27,684 bases of DNA from a virus. Location: the IMG/VR virus record IMGVR_UViG_3300032309_000926, positions 1 through 27,684 of that record; one strand, written 5' to 3'. A program made the position numbers and the translations under genes. Each line of letters opens with the position of its first letter. The first letter of the stretch is position 1. Under the pieces are notes generated by a model, which saw nothing but the letters and a program-made list of their open reading frames with translations, did not search any database and was not told the origin of the DNA. Positions 7,436-14,537 of the stretch are shown piece after piece.

Positions 7436-7785
7436 GGCTTGGGTGCGCGGATGGTCCAGAAGGGACGGCCCAGAGAGCGGGTGGCGGTGCCATCAGCTTC
7501 GGCGGCCTTCTTGGCTGCTTTGGTCTGCGCTTCCAGTGCCTGAACGTGATCGGGGTAGGAGTAAGAGGTGCGGCCTGCTGACCAGGAGAAGGCCCAGTCG
7601 TTGTGGGAGAAGGTGGGATCGATGTCGCCGGCCTCCATGCGCTTGGAGAGCTCATCCAGCAGGAGGTCTTCGGTGTCCTTGAGCTTGGTGAGCGCGGCCT
7701 TGAGGTCTTCGAGGTGGAGGAGTAGGTCTTCTTCGGAGAGGGTGGTGGGATCGAGCTGAGAAGGCTGAGTGGGCGCGAGGGTCAT
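7432..7785 (-). CDS. Hypothetical protein, 117 aa
   Basis: Residues 16-55 form an acidic helical pair (LSEEDLLLHLEDLKAALTKL, then DTEDLLLDELSKRMEAG). An aromatic segment FSHNDWAFSWSAGRTSYSYP follows, and then an Ala/Lys-rich helix. It is the first gene after the promoter-like element at 7808-7839. It starts in a C-rich leader without a Shine-Dalgarno sequence and overlaps the next gene by ATGA. I do not recognise the family; the context suggests a DNA-metabolism accessory protein. Confidence 0.7.
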   Translation of the reverse strand: MTLAPTQPSQLDPTTLSEEDLLLHLEDLKAALTKLKDTEDLLLDELSKRMEAGDIDPTFSHNDWAFSWSAGRTSYSYPDHVQALEAQTKAAKKAAEADGTATRSLGRPFWTIRAPKP

Positions 7786-7807
7786 GGGGTGGGGTGAAGG
7801 AACAGGA

Positions 7808-7839
7808 GCACCTTATCCGGTCGGTATGGTGATCCGCAA
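7808..7839 (-). promoter_or_regulatory. Promoter/operator-like element, copy A (minus)
   Basis: On the minus strand this reads TTGC, seven bases, CATACCGA, one base, CGG, one base, TAAGGTGC. A plus-strand element at 16810-16841 has the same order and the same total length, with 25 of 32 bases identical. TTGC could be a -35 core and the TAAGGT block a -10 region. The centre is an imperfect dyad (TACC and GGATA arms), as in an operator. It lies 23 bases upstream of the ATG at 7785. Confidence 0.55.
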
Positions 7840-7871
7840 CCGTTTAGGGAGGCTGCGGCTCAGGGTTCTGA

Positions 7872-8736
7872 TCAAGCGGCAGACGCTTTGCGCAAGCGCT
7901 CCAGCTCCAACATCCGCGCCAGCGGCACCATCGCCACCTGAGGCACCACGGCATTGCCCAGGGCCTTCAGCCGGTCCACCCGACCGGATAGCCCATCATC
8001 TCCTCGACGAAGGCCGGGTTGAGATAGAAACGCTCGCCAGTCGGGAGCAAGTCGGGCAACCGCTGAGGGCCATGGCGTTGCGCTTTCTCCCAGTTGGTTG
8101 GGCCCTTCCAATCGTTCGCCGTGGGGGTTAGCAGCCCCACGTTCCCATGGGTCATCCACAGCCAGTCCGTCAGCGTCACCCCGCTGTGGTGCTGGGAACC
8201 TGGCTTGCGTGTCGCTGTCGCGTTGCGGGCCCCCGACCGATCGGTGGTGACGGGCGTAGGCAACAAGCCACCACCTGTCCCGCTGATGGCAGGCACCCAC
8301 AGCCGCTGCCGGTATGCACGCCCCATTCCGCGTCATACCCTGCCTCGGCCAGCGCTCCGAGAACGTCGTCCATCCCTCGGTAAGTGATCGCTGCGACGTT
8401 TTCCAAGACGATGTAACGCGGTCCCACCAGGCGAACGACTCTGAGCAGTTCGTAGAACAGGCCCGATCGGCTGCCAGCCAGGCCGGCACCCTTTCCGGCT
8501 TGGCTGATGTCTTGGCAGGGAAATCCACCGCAAACAATGTCGGCTGAATGTGGCGTGGGGTTGAAGGTGCAGATGTCATCGTGAATGGGAACGGTGGACC
8601 AGTGTTTGGCGAGGATGCGTTGGCAGAACAGCTCGCGCTCCACGAACTGCACGGTTTCAATGCCGCCCAGCCAGCGAGCGGCGAGGCTGAATCCGCCGAT
8701 GCCGCTGAAGGTGTCAATCATGCGGAGGGGCTTCAT
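7872..8736 (-). pseudogene. DNA cytosine-5 methyltransferase, frameshifted
   Basis: The N-terminal half starts at 8736 (MKPLRMIDTFSGIGGFSLAA, motif I). It carries the catalytic GGFPCQDIS (motif IV), LENV (motif VI) and GYDAEWGV, in the frame open to 8176. The C-terminal half (IPAAAVGACHQRDRWWLVA, motif VIII, and RVDRLKALGNAVVPQVA, motifs IX/X) is in another frame that ends at 7872. Skipping one base near 8316 joins them into a normal EWGV-IPAAAVGA sequence of about 288 residues, so a one-base insertion is the likely cause. It could be a real inactivating mutation, a sequencing error or a programmed +1 shift. The intact enzyme would methylate cytosine in phage DNA, probably against host restriction. 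The ATG overlaps the nuclease stop (TGATG). Confidence 0.85.
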
Positions 8737-9419
8737 CAGATAAAACCAGGCTCAGCAGCCCGAGCCCGATAGGTGGCCCAGGCGCCAGCCCACGCCAGCA
8801 GGCACTCAGAGCGGCTGTAGAGGGGGCTGAAGGTGGTCGAGCCAGGACGGCACCAGATGGTCTGCCCTGCGTCGTAGTGATGGCCGTGCGTGGCCTCCAG
8901 CGCCATGTATCCACCCAGCTGTGCTGCGGTGCTGTAGGTGGCACCGTTCTCGCCCAGGCTTTTCAGGTCGGCCAGGATGCGCCGGTGGTCTTCATCGATG
9001 TAGGCAGCGTCATAGGTGCCGGCGACTTTGCGGCGGATGCAGCAGGTAGGGCGTTCGCTGGCAATCACCTGCAGCTGGTGCCAGCGGTCGTGCTCGAGCA
9101 GCGGCTGGATCCAGGTGCTGTGATCACCAACCGCCAGGGCGCCGAGCTCAGCGATGGCATGGCGGATCTGTTCGATGCCCCAGGGTGAGCCGGATGTGGT
9201 GCCGAGCATGAGCTCAAGGGCGCGGTGGCAGTTGTTGCCTCTGGGTTCCCAGGTGGAGCGTGTGGCCATGATCCGCTGCATGGCGTAGTCGGACTTGAGG
9301 CAGCCGATGACGCCGGTGACGCTGATGGGGAACTCCAGCTGGCCTAGCCAGTAGCGGTGTTCAGGATCGCGGCGGTGAAGGCCATCGATCGGCGGGAGCC
9401 AGTGGGTGGGGGTGATCAT
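8736..9419 (-). CDS. PD-(D/E)XK exonuclease, RecB/Cas4-like
   Basis: The 227-residue protein shows the RecB nuclease motif series: RGNNCHRALELM (G-x3-H-x2-LE, His65), VAGTYDAAYI (Asp137), ILADLKSLGE (Asp151-x-Lys153) and AAQLGGYMAL (Gln167 to Tyr171). These bind metal and cut DNA in lambda-exo, RecB and Cas4-type enzymes. In this operon, between primase-helicase and methyltransferase, a role as replication or recombination exonuclease is most likely. There are no Cas4-type Cys clusters, so an iron-sulfur protein is unlikely. The upstream side is the iteron-rich gap. The stop shares one base with the methyltransferase ATG. Confidence 0.8.
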   Translation of the reverse strand: MITPTHWLPPIDGLHRRDPEHRYWLGQLEFPISVTGVIGCLKSDYAMQRIMATRSTWEPRGNNCHRALELMLGTTSGSPWGIEQIRHAIAELGALAVGDHSTWIQPLLEHDRWHQLQVIASERPTCCIRRKVAGTYDAAYIDEDHRRILADLKSLGENGATYSTAAQLGGYMALEATHGHHYDAGQTIWCRPGSTTFSPLYSRSECLLAWAGAWATYRARAAEPGFI

Positions 9420-9449
9420 CGGTCGGGCTTGGGAGGCTGAGGGGGTAGC

Positions 9450-9724
9450 GGCTTTGTTGGCTCAGTGTTGGCAGTCCGACCAACATTCAAAGCAGCTGCG
9501 CTGCAGCGGATCTGAGCCGAATGTTGGTTTGTTGGCTGTGTTGGCTGCTTTTGCGTGTGCGTATCACTGCGCTACAGAAAAAGAAGGGAGAGAAGAAGAA
9601 AGACAAAAAGAACCAACAAACCAACATTCTTCTTTTATTCCTTTCTTTTTCCAGTCGTGGCCTGCGTTTTGGGATGTTGGCTGCCAGCCAACATTGAGCC
9701 AACACAGCCAACAGAGGCCAACAG
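9450..9724. other. Iteron-rich AT-rich region, candidate replication origin
   Basis: This roughly 300-base gap between the exonuclease start and the primase-helicase stop holds about a dozen copies of a TGTTGGCT-type iteron on both strands. Forward copies start at 9455, 9466, 9520 (AATGTTGG), 9530, 9539 and 9675. Reverse copies start at 9480, 9621, 9686, 9697, 9706 and 9716. Neighbouring copies are 9-11 bases apart, about one helical turn. Between the clusters lies an A/T-rich purine tract (about 9578-9612) and a pyrimidine tract (about 9628-9656), forming a large imperfect inverted repeat. Iterons beside a DNA-unwinding-type tract and next to a primase-helicase gene are the classic layout of an origin. 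Short ORFs crossing it look like chance frames. Confidence 0.7.
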
Positions 9725-12346
9725 TCACGGCAGCGGCTCCGTAGCCCGGTAGGCCCAGGCTCCGCGTGCTGTGCGATCAACCGTGCCGAGGTTCATGCCA
9801 GCCAGGGCATCAGCGGCCGCACCGGCGGCTGCGGAGTCGATCTCCTTGCGCTGCTGGCGGCTAAGGCGTTGCGCCACATCGCGCCAAGCAATGGCTTCAC
9901 CGCTTGCTTCAGCCAACCGATGAACAAGGCGCATCAGGTCCGATGCTTCACCAGTGGCGGCAGCTTCATGAATGCCAAGGGTCCAGGCATTGAGCTGATC
10001 AACCAGCTTGATGCCAATGGCAACCGCGTTTGAGCTCACCGGGGTGGAATGCGAGACCTTGGCCTCCCATGCCCAGAGCAGATGCACCAGTGCCGCGACG
10101 CGAAGCACCTTGCCGGGCGCTTTGCCCATCAGGGCGCCCTGCGCCGGGAGTGTGGCGGTTAAGGCCTGGTGCTGGCAGTCGGCCTCGTAATCCATGAACA
10201 TGCGCCGCGCGCCGCCATCCAGCTTGAGGCTGGTACGTGGCAGCCGGTAGACATGACTGCAGGCATCAGCAAGAAGAGCACCGGCGGCTTCGCTGGCGGC
10301 CGCTTCCTGATCGGATTCTTCGTGCGCCAGTTTCACCACCTTTTCTGGCAGCGGGATGAAGAGGTAGCGAGCCCAGAGACCGGAAGCATCACCATCGCGG
10401 ACCAGAGCTTGAAGCACCGCGGGCTGGATGGTGCCCCAGATCGATAGGTGGCAGCGGCTGTAGGAGCGGCCGCCGCCGATGGCGGCAACACGCAGTGATC
10501 GAAACCCTGAACCGTCGTAGGCCTCGAGGAGCTGTTCGGAATCGGAGCCGCGGCCGCTGCGGTACTGGTTGAGGTTGCCGAACAGGCCGGCCAACTCATC
10601 GCGGTGAAGAAGCAGGCCGAGGCCGCGATCCTCTTGTACCTGCAACTGCTGAGCGAGTGCTTCAGCGGTGGCATCACTGATGGAGAGGTAAGCAGCCTTT
10701 GGCGGATCGGGCCGCTCGGATGGCTTCACGCCGCGGTTCTGCTCGGTCCAATCCTCCATGGCGCGGCTGTGTTGCCTGGCGAGGTTGAGGCGTAGCTCCT
10801 CGGTTGGCTTGGAGACCAGCAGCCGACTGAGGGGCGACTTCTTGGCGCCAGAGCGTGCGACGAGTGCGCCGTAGAGGTTGAGCGGAACGCGGTAATCAGC
10901 GGCCTTGCTGGCGATGATCTCGGTGCCGAGCTTGACGACACCTGAGACGCACACGAGGAATGCCATGCAGGCGGCCACGTCATCGGCCGGCAGGTAGTGA
11001 GTGCGGGTCTTGAGTGCTGCGGCCAGAGAAGGCGGCAGAAGTTCATCAATGCTGATCTGCTTGTTGGCGCCGGCGCGCTCAACGGCCCGGGCCAGGCGCT
11101 GGGCCTCCTGCAGCACCTGCAGACCGGAATCGGCTTCACGTTGAATCGCTAGCAGCAGGCCCTGGAGGGTGGCGGCTGGGATGTCGCTGGCGGCTGCCAG
11201 GCGGATGCGTTCGGCCTCGAGGTCTTGGCGTGATGCACCGGCTTCGACGGCATAGCGCAGCCGGTCGCGCACCTCGTCGAGTGTGAGCAGCTGGGTGCGC
11301 TTGGCGGCCTGCTGCTGGCCCTGGTGCTGATCATCGGCCGGCGGCGCCTGCTGGCTCTGGTGGGCGCCGCCTGGGTGCTTTCCCCGCAGATCGTGGCGGC
11401 TGATGTCAATGCCCCATTGATCGCGGAGGTAGGGCCAGACGCTGCCGCGGCTGATCTTGGTTGGCTTGCTGGTGAAATAGGAATCGAGGTCGGTGATGGA
11501 CTGGCAGCAGGTTTCAGCCAGCAACTGCTCAGCATCAGTGGCGCCGACTTCGACATGAAGCCTGATGGCCAAGCCCACCAACTGGTCGTACTGTTTGGCC
11601 CCGTGCTTGAACTGCGGCACCTGCAGCAGGGCCTTTTTCAACGCCTCGGGTGGACGTTCCGGCAGATCGCCAGCATCCCAGAGTGGAATGCCGCTGAAGG
11701 GGTCGTCATCTGCGTTGGCGGCAGGTGGTGCGGGCTGAGTTGTGAGCCATGCCTCCACCTGCTCGACGTCGTAGCGCTTGGCGTTGCTGGCGTGGATCTT
11801 CGACTGACCAGATGCCTTGCCATCCGGGCCGATGTAGAAGGCGCCGGGCAACCGCATCACCCTGCTGGCGTTTTTGTTTACCGGGTCGGCTCCGGTGACA
11901 GCAATCAGCGCCGCTTGAATCGGCTCCCAGCGGCTGCGGCTGATTGGCTCGGCCAGCACCCAGTAGAGGTGCGCCGACTTGCCGCCAGTGGTGACGACGA
12001 TCGACGGTTCACCGAGGCCAAACTCACGCCATGCGGTGAGCTGCCAATCCACGGGCCGATCGTCCCATTCAACCCAGAAGGCGCGGCAGAGGGTGATGGC
12101 GTTGTCGTCGTCGCCGCCGTCGTTGATGACCAGGTAGACACCGCGCCCTTCGCGCTGCCAGCGGCTGGCTGCGTCGAGTTCGTATGAGCCTTTGCGGGCC
12201 TTGATGCCGTTCGGGTTGGTCTTCGCGTGGAAGCGGTTGGGGTTGAGGCGATGGGGGAAGGCACGCAGCCGAGCCGCTGCGGGGTCTTTCCCAAGCAGCG
12301 ACAGGAACTGATCAGCCTGGCCCCGATGAATCGGGGGGATGGTCAC
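9725..12346 (-). CDS. Primase-helicase: RepB/PrimPol-like primase plus DUF3987 ATPase
   Basis: With the GTG start at 12346 the product is 873 residues. The N-terminal part (about 1-210) resembles RepB-like archaeo-eukaryotic primases: AFWVEWDD (acidic motif, 92-96), VVTTGGKSAHLYWVL (124-129) and RVMRLPGAFY. A Gln/Ala-rich linker follows. The C-terminal part (about 430-760) matches DUF3987, with a Walker-A-like VARSGAKKSPLSR (497-504), Walker B LLLHRDELAGLFGNL (Asp583-Glu584) and SIWGTIQPAVLQAL. It would prime and unwind DNA at the nearby iterons. The GTG overlaps the upstream stop as GTGA, which fits the coupling style here; a longer ORF start at 12424 would overlap the upstream gene more. 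No DNA polymerase is seen in the window. Confidence 0.88.
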   Translation of the reverse strand: MTIPPIHRGQADQFLSLLGKDPAAARLRAFPHRLNPNRFHAKTNPNGIKARKGSYELDAASRWQREGRGVYLVINDGGDDDNAITLCRAFWVEWDDRPVDWQLTAWREFGLGEPSIVVTTGGKSAHLYWVLAEPISRSRWEPIQAALIAVTGADPVNKNASRVMRLPGAFYIGPDGKASGQSKIHASNAKRYDVEQVEAWLTTQPAPPAANADDDPFSGIPLWDAGDLPERPPEALKKALLQVPQFKHGAKQYDQLVGLAIRLHVEVGATDAEQLLAETCCQSITDLDSYFTSKPTKISRGSVWPYLRDQWGIDISRHDLRGKHPGGAHQSQQAPPADDQHQGQQQAAKRTQLLTLDEVRDRLRYAVEAGASRQDLEAERIRLAAASDIPAATLQGLLLAIQREADSGLQVLQEAQRLARAVERAGANKQISIDELLPPSLAAALKTRTHYLPADDVAACMAFLVCVSGVVKLGTEIIASKAADYRVPLNLYGALVARSGAKKSPLSRLLVSKPTEELRLNLARQHSRAMEDWTEQNRGVKPSERPDPPKAAYLSISDATAEALAQQLQVQEDRGLGLLLHRDELAGLFGNLNQYRSGRGSDSEQLLEAYDGSGFRSLRVAAIGGGRSYSRCHLSIWGTIQPAVLQALVRDGDASGLWARYLFIPLPEKVVKLAHEESDQEAAASEAAGALLADACSHVYRLPRTSLKLDGGARRMFMDYEADCQHQALTATLPAQGALMGKAPGKVLRVAALVHLLWAWEAKVSHSTPVSSNAVAIGIKLVDQLNAWTLGIHEAAATGEASDLMRLVHRLAEASGEAIAWRDVAQRLSRQQRKEIDSAAAGAAADALAGMNLGTVDRTARGAWAYRATEPLP

Positions 12347-12654
12347 AGGATGGCTAACTGGGTTGAGATGGCGGTTCGGGCTCGGGAGTCTGAGCCTGTG
12401 CGGGCGCGATCGGCACGAGCGCACGAAGCGATAGCGCTGGCGGTTGCGTTGCGCTGACGGCTGGCGCGCTTCTCCTGGGCCAAGCGGCGGCAGTTGTCTT
12501 CAATCTGTTGAGGGGTGGGCCAGTTGTCGGCCAGGTACTGCACAAGCTCATCGGTGAGCCAGGCATCCATGGCTTCGCGGTTTCGAGCCCTGATCCACTG
12601 CTGGCCTGTAAGGCGGCCCCATTTGGTGAGGATGGTGGTTTCAGGCCTTGGCAT
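12343..12654 (-). CDS. Hypothetical basic protein, 103 aa
   Basis: The ATG at 12654 has AGGAG four bases upstream, a better start than the longer frame from 12756. The product begins MPRPETTILTKWGRLTGQQW, continues with a helical DAWLTDELVQYLADNWPTPQ segment and ends in a strongly Arg/Ser/Ala-rich tail (from RRLAQEKRASRQRN). The basic tail suggests nucleic-acid contact. It overlaps the upstream gene by 14 bases and the primase GTG by 4. No family recognised. Confidence 0.7.
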   Translation of the reverse strand: MPRPETTILTKWGRLTGQQWIRARNREAMDAWLTDELVQYLADNWPTPQQIEDNCRRLAQEKRASRQRNATASAIASCARADRARTGSDSRARTAISTQLAIL

Positions 12655-12808
12655 CAGGCTCCTGAGGCGGCAGCGGATCGGCAGCCATGGCCTGCTCGAT
12701 GGCCAGGAGGATGACAGCGTTGAAGGCCAGGCCGCGGCGGCTGCGCTGGGACTCAAGCCACAGGCGCTGAAGTGCTGTAGGTCTGATGCTGATCGGGTGT
12801 CGCTGCAC
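12641..12808 (-). CDS. Small ribbon-helix-helix-like protein, 55 aa
   Basis: From the GTG at 12808 the product reads MQRHPISIRPTALQRLWLES and on to RRGLAFNAVILLAIEQAMAA. A short strand (HPISIRP) followed by two helices is the CopG/Arc ribbon-helix-helix pattern of small phage regulators. It is the first gene of the leftward early operon and lies next to the nested inverted repeats at 12812-12871, so it could autoregulate the divergent promoters. An in-frame TTG at 12871 would extend it, but that start runs through the inverted repeats and looks less likely. Confidence 0.5.
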   Translation of the reverse strand: MQRHPISIRPTALQRLWLESQRSRRGLAFNAVILLAIEQAMAADPLPPQEPDAKA

Positions 12809-12925
12809 GGCTTGGCTCAGAGTTCTGAGGCATAGTAGCCGGAGCGACCCGGGCTGGCTACTCTGAGCCAATCAGCGGACCGCCACCTCACTCACCCCAC
12901 CCCATCCCCTTCCTCCATCCAACCC
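12809..12925. promoter_or_regulatory. Divergent control region with nested inverted repeats
   Basis: The region separates the leftward and rightward early operons. TTGGCTCAGAG (12812-12822) is perfectly complementary to CTCTGAGCCAA (12861-12871). Inside it, AGTAGCC (12834-12840) pairs with GGCTACT (12856-12862). The two dyads suggest operator sites for a dimeric repressor over divergent promoters; TACTAT on the minus strand is a possible -10. A C-rich, unstructured leader (12892-12905 and beyond) follows toward the plus-strand gene. Confidence 0.6.
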
Positions 12926-13210
12926 ATGACCTCAAGCCTTCAGGTTTTCAACGACCCCGAGATGAAGTTGACGGTGACCGCGCGAGCTGGTCTTAATGGC
13001 TGCTGGCTGGTGACGTTTATCCGCCGCGGCCGCAATGGCCATAAGGTGCTGGATCAATGTGCAGCGTGGCTACCAGGCGGGTGGTGGGATGAACGGCGCT
13101 GGGATCCGTTAGGTGCGCGGTTGGTACCAGCCGCTGTGGTTGATGAGGTGGAGCAATGGCTGCGCGGCTATTTGTTGGTTGGTGATGCTCAGACTCAGGA
13201 GGCTGAGTGA
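12926..13210 (+). CDS. Hypothetical early protein, 94 aa
   Basis: First gene of the rightward early operon. The product starts MTSSLQVFNDPEMKLTVTAR and has a beta-like GLNGCWLVTFIRRGRNGHKV stretch, Trp-rich LPGGWWDERRWDP and a C-terminal helix. No family recognised. The start has no Shine-Dalgarno but a C-rich leader like that of the gene at 7785. The stop overlaps a following GTG (GTGA). Confidence 0.65.
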   Translation: MTSSLQVFNDPEMKLTVTARAGLNGCWLVTFIRRGRNGHKVLDQCAAWLPGGWWDERRWDPLGARLVPAAVVDEVEQWLRGYLLVGDAQTQEAE

Positions 13211-13332
13211 AGATGGACATGTTGATCTGGCTGCTGATGATCGCCACGGCCTGTCTGGCGATCGGCAATCATCCCTGGCTGGCGTTGATGACTATGGTCA
13301 TGGCCTTTGTCGTGAGGTGCTGCTGTGACTGA
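13207..13332 (+). CDS. Small membrane peptide, 41 aa
   Basis: The frame from GTG 13207 (GTGA overlap with the upstream stop; ATG at 13213 is the alternative) encodes MLIWLLMIATACLAIGNHPW followed by LALMTMVMAFVV and ends RCCCD. It is almost wholly hydrophobic, enough for one or two membrane passes, with three consecutive Cys at the end. Coupling to its neighbours and strong hydrophobicity support it. Function unknown; early small membrane proteins of phages often act on the host envelope or in exclusion. Confidence 0.5.
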   Translation: MKMDMLIWLLMIATACLAIGNHPWLALMTMVMAFVVRCCCD

Positions 13333-13335
13333 GCA

Positions 13336-13659
13336 ATGAAACGCGACGCCTTGCGGCTCAGCCAACACCAGTTCATTGAAACCAGCCGTGATCACAACGG
13401 CCGCTACTTCATCGCCTATTCCAGTGGTGCCAGTGTGTTCTGCCGTGAAGCAGCAGAACTGCGGCGGTTCCTGAAGCTGCCCAGGACCATCCCTATGAGG
13501 GAGGCATTGGAATCATGGCTGGCCAGCCTGAGTGATCAGGATGCCAAGCGGCAGGTGCCGCCAGCGGCTGCGACAGCAGAGCTGCTGGCTACCGGGTTCG
13601 GCCCGGAGTGCCACCTCGATGAGTCCGATCCCAACCACGCGACCAGGACGATCATTTGA
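13336..13659 (+). CDS. Hypothetical protein, 107 aa
   Basis: The product starts MKRDALRLSQHQFIETSRDH and contains GRYFIAYSSGASVFCREAAE and a helical FLKLPRTIPMREALESWLAS segment. The latter resembles small phage proteins that take the shape of a modified-helix regulator, but I do not recognise a family. It sits three bases after the membrane peptide stop and its TGA shares one base with the next ATG (TGATG). Confidence 0.65.
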   Translation: MKRDALRLSQHQFIETSRDHNGRYFIAYSSGASVFCREAAELRRFLKLPRTIPMREALESWLASLSDQDAKRQVPPAAATAELLATGFGPECHLDESDPNHATRTII

Positions 13660-13877
13660 TGCGATGCCCAGAGTGCAGCAGCAGCCGGCTGACTGTGGTG
13701 AGCACCAGCAGCTGCGCTGATGGTCGCGTGGTGCGCAGGCGGCGCTGCCTGATCTGCGATCACCGCTTCTACACCATCCAGCAGCTCGAGGTGCTGCTGC
13801 CTAAGGAGGCATTCAGATGGGTGGAGCGCAAGGGGCAGCGCCACACCGTTGAACTGCTGGGTGCTGATGGTCGCTGA
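13659..13877 (+). CDS. NrdR-like zinc-ribbon protein, 72 aa
   Basis: The product begins MRCPECSSSRLTVV, then GRVVRRRRCLICDHRFYTIQ. The CPxC and CxxC pairs with the RRRR stretch between them closely match the N-terminal zinc ribbon of the repressor NrdR, but the ATP-cone that NrdR needs to sense nucleotides is absent. It is therefore probably a stand-alone DNA-binding zinc ribbon, perhaps a phage transcription regulator. The ATG at 13659 is chosen because a TTG just before it is less likely and the TGATG overlap is typical here. It overlaps the next gene by 11 bases. Confidence 0.65.
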   Translation: MRCPECSSSRLTVVSTSSCADGRVVRRRRCLICDHRFYTIQQLEVLLPKEAFRWVERKGQRHTVELLGADGR

Positions 13878-14277
13878 ACGTCCGCTGCGACCTGATAGGG
13901 AAGCAATGGCGGCGGTGTTGGCTGCTGCTGCTGCTGGCGCACCGCTGGTGGCTGATCGGCCGGTGTCTGAAGTGCGATGGGGTGTGCAGCGGATTGACAT
14001 GGCCAACGGCTGGCAGCTGGCGATCTGGTGGCACGCTGATGGCGTGATGGGTCCGCTGCATGGCGCAGTGGCACCAGGTGGTGGTGAGTGGGTGTATGGC
14101 TGCGATCGATGGCCGGATTGGTTGGCGGGGCCTGATGCGGTGGTGCTGGATCCAATCGAGCACCTGCTGACGGATGAGCAACGTGAGCAGCTGCGTGCGC
14201 GGCTGATGGCGTGCAGCTGCTGGCCGCAGCCAGAACGGCAGGAGGTGTATTGGTCGCCGGTGCGGTGGATAGGTTGA
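13867..14277 (+). CDS. Hypothetical protein, 136 aa
   Basis: From the ATG at 13867 the product has an Ala-rich N-terminal helix (AMAAVLAAAAAGAPLVADRP). A beta-like region follows (VQRIDMANGWQLAIWWHADG, then GEWVYGCDRWPDWL) and then an acidic helix (LLTDEQREQLRARLM). The NGWQLAIWW strand echoes NGCWLVTFI in the gene at 12926, which hints at distant relation. It is the last gene before the terminator at 14311. No known function. Confidence 0.65.
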   Translation: MVAERPLRPDREAMAAVLAAAAAGAPLVADRPVSEVRWGVQRIDMANGWQLAIWWHADGVMGPLHGAVAPGGGEWVYGCDRWPDWLAGPDAVVLDPIEHLLTDEQREQLRARLMACSCWPQPERQEVYWSPVRWIG

Positions 14278-14310
14278 GCGCGAGCTGATGGAGCTCCGAG
14301 TGGGAAACCT

Positions 14311-14341
14311 GCCACCTGTCGTGATAGCAGGTGGCTTTTTT
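14311..14341 (+). terminator. Intrinsic terminator of the 12926-14277 operon
   Basis: A perfect 8-bp stem, GCCACCTG (14311-14318) and CAGGTGGC (14328-14335), with a 9-base loop is followed at once by six T (14336-14341). It lies 33 bases after the stop at 14277. The reverse orientation has no T-run, so it acts mainly on plus-strand transcripts. Confidence 0.92.
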
Positions 14342-14351
14342 GTGGGTGGTC

Positions 14352-14537
14352 CTACGCCAGCAGCCTGCGAACGGTGGAGCGTGAGCAGCCGAGGCGTGTG
14401 GCGATGGCCTGCTGCGTGAGGCCTGAGCGGCGCCACCTGCGAGCACGCTGACTGCGTGACTCGCTCGCCCAGGCCAGCAGGGTGAACGGCAAGAGCAGCA
14501 GGGCCAGTGCCCATGCTGCGAGGCATGTGATGGTCAT
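14352..14537 (-). CDS. Membrane-anchored helix-turn-helix protein, 61 aa
   Basis: From the ATG at 14537 the product starts with a hydrophobic segment (CLAAWALALLLLPFTLLAWA, about residues 5-24), long enough to cross the membrane. A basic stretch (SRSQRARRWRRS) follows, and then a helix-turn-helix (LTQQAIATRLGCSRSTVRRL) of the kind at the C-terminus of resolvases. The basic stretch after the hydrophobic part suggests the DNA-binding end is in the cytoplasm. An in-frame GTG at 14591 would add 18 residues; neither start has a clear ribosome-binding site. It is alone on this strand between the terminator and the divergent recombinase gene. The combination is unusual and the function unknown. Confidence 0.55.
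   Translation of the reverse strand: MTITCLAAWALALLLLPFTLLAWASESRSQRARRWRRSGLTQQAIATRLGCSRSTVRRLLA

Noticed and set aside
9450-9724. Possible CRISPR array
   Set aside because: Repeat units are 8 bases, closely spaced, on both strands, and without regular spacers; they fit iterons better.
9406-9780. Small ORFs across the iteron region on both strands
   Set aside because: Their codons are made of the repeated TTGGC units and homopurine tract; no coding features.
11324-12187. 287-residue plus-strand ORF
   Set aside because: Antisense to the primase-helicase coding sequence, a common artefact of GC-rich DNA.
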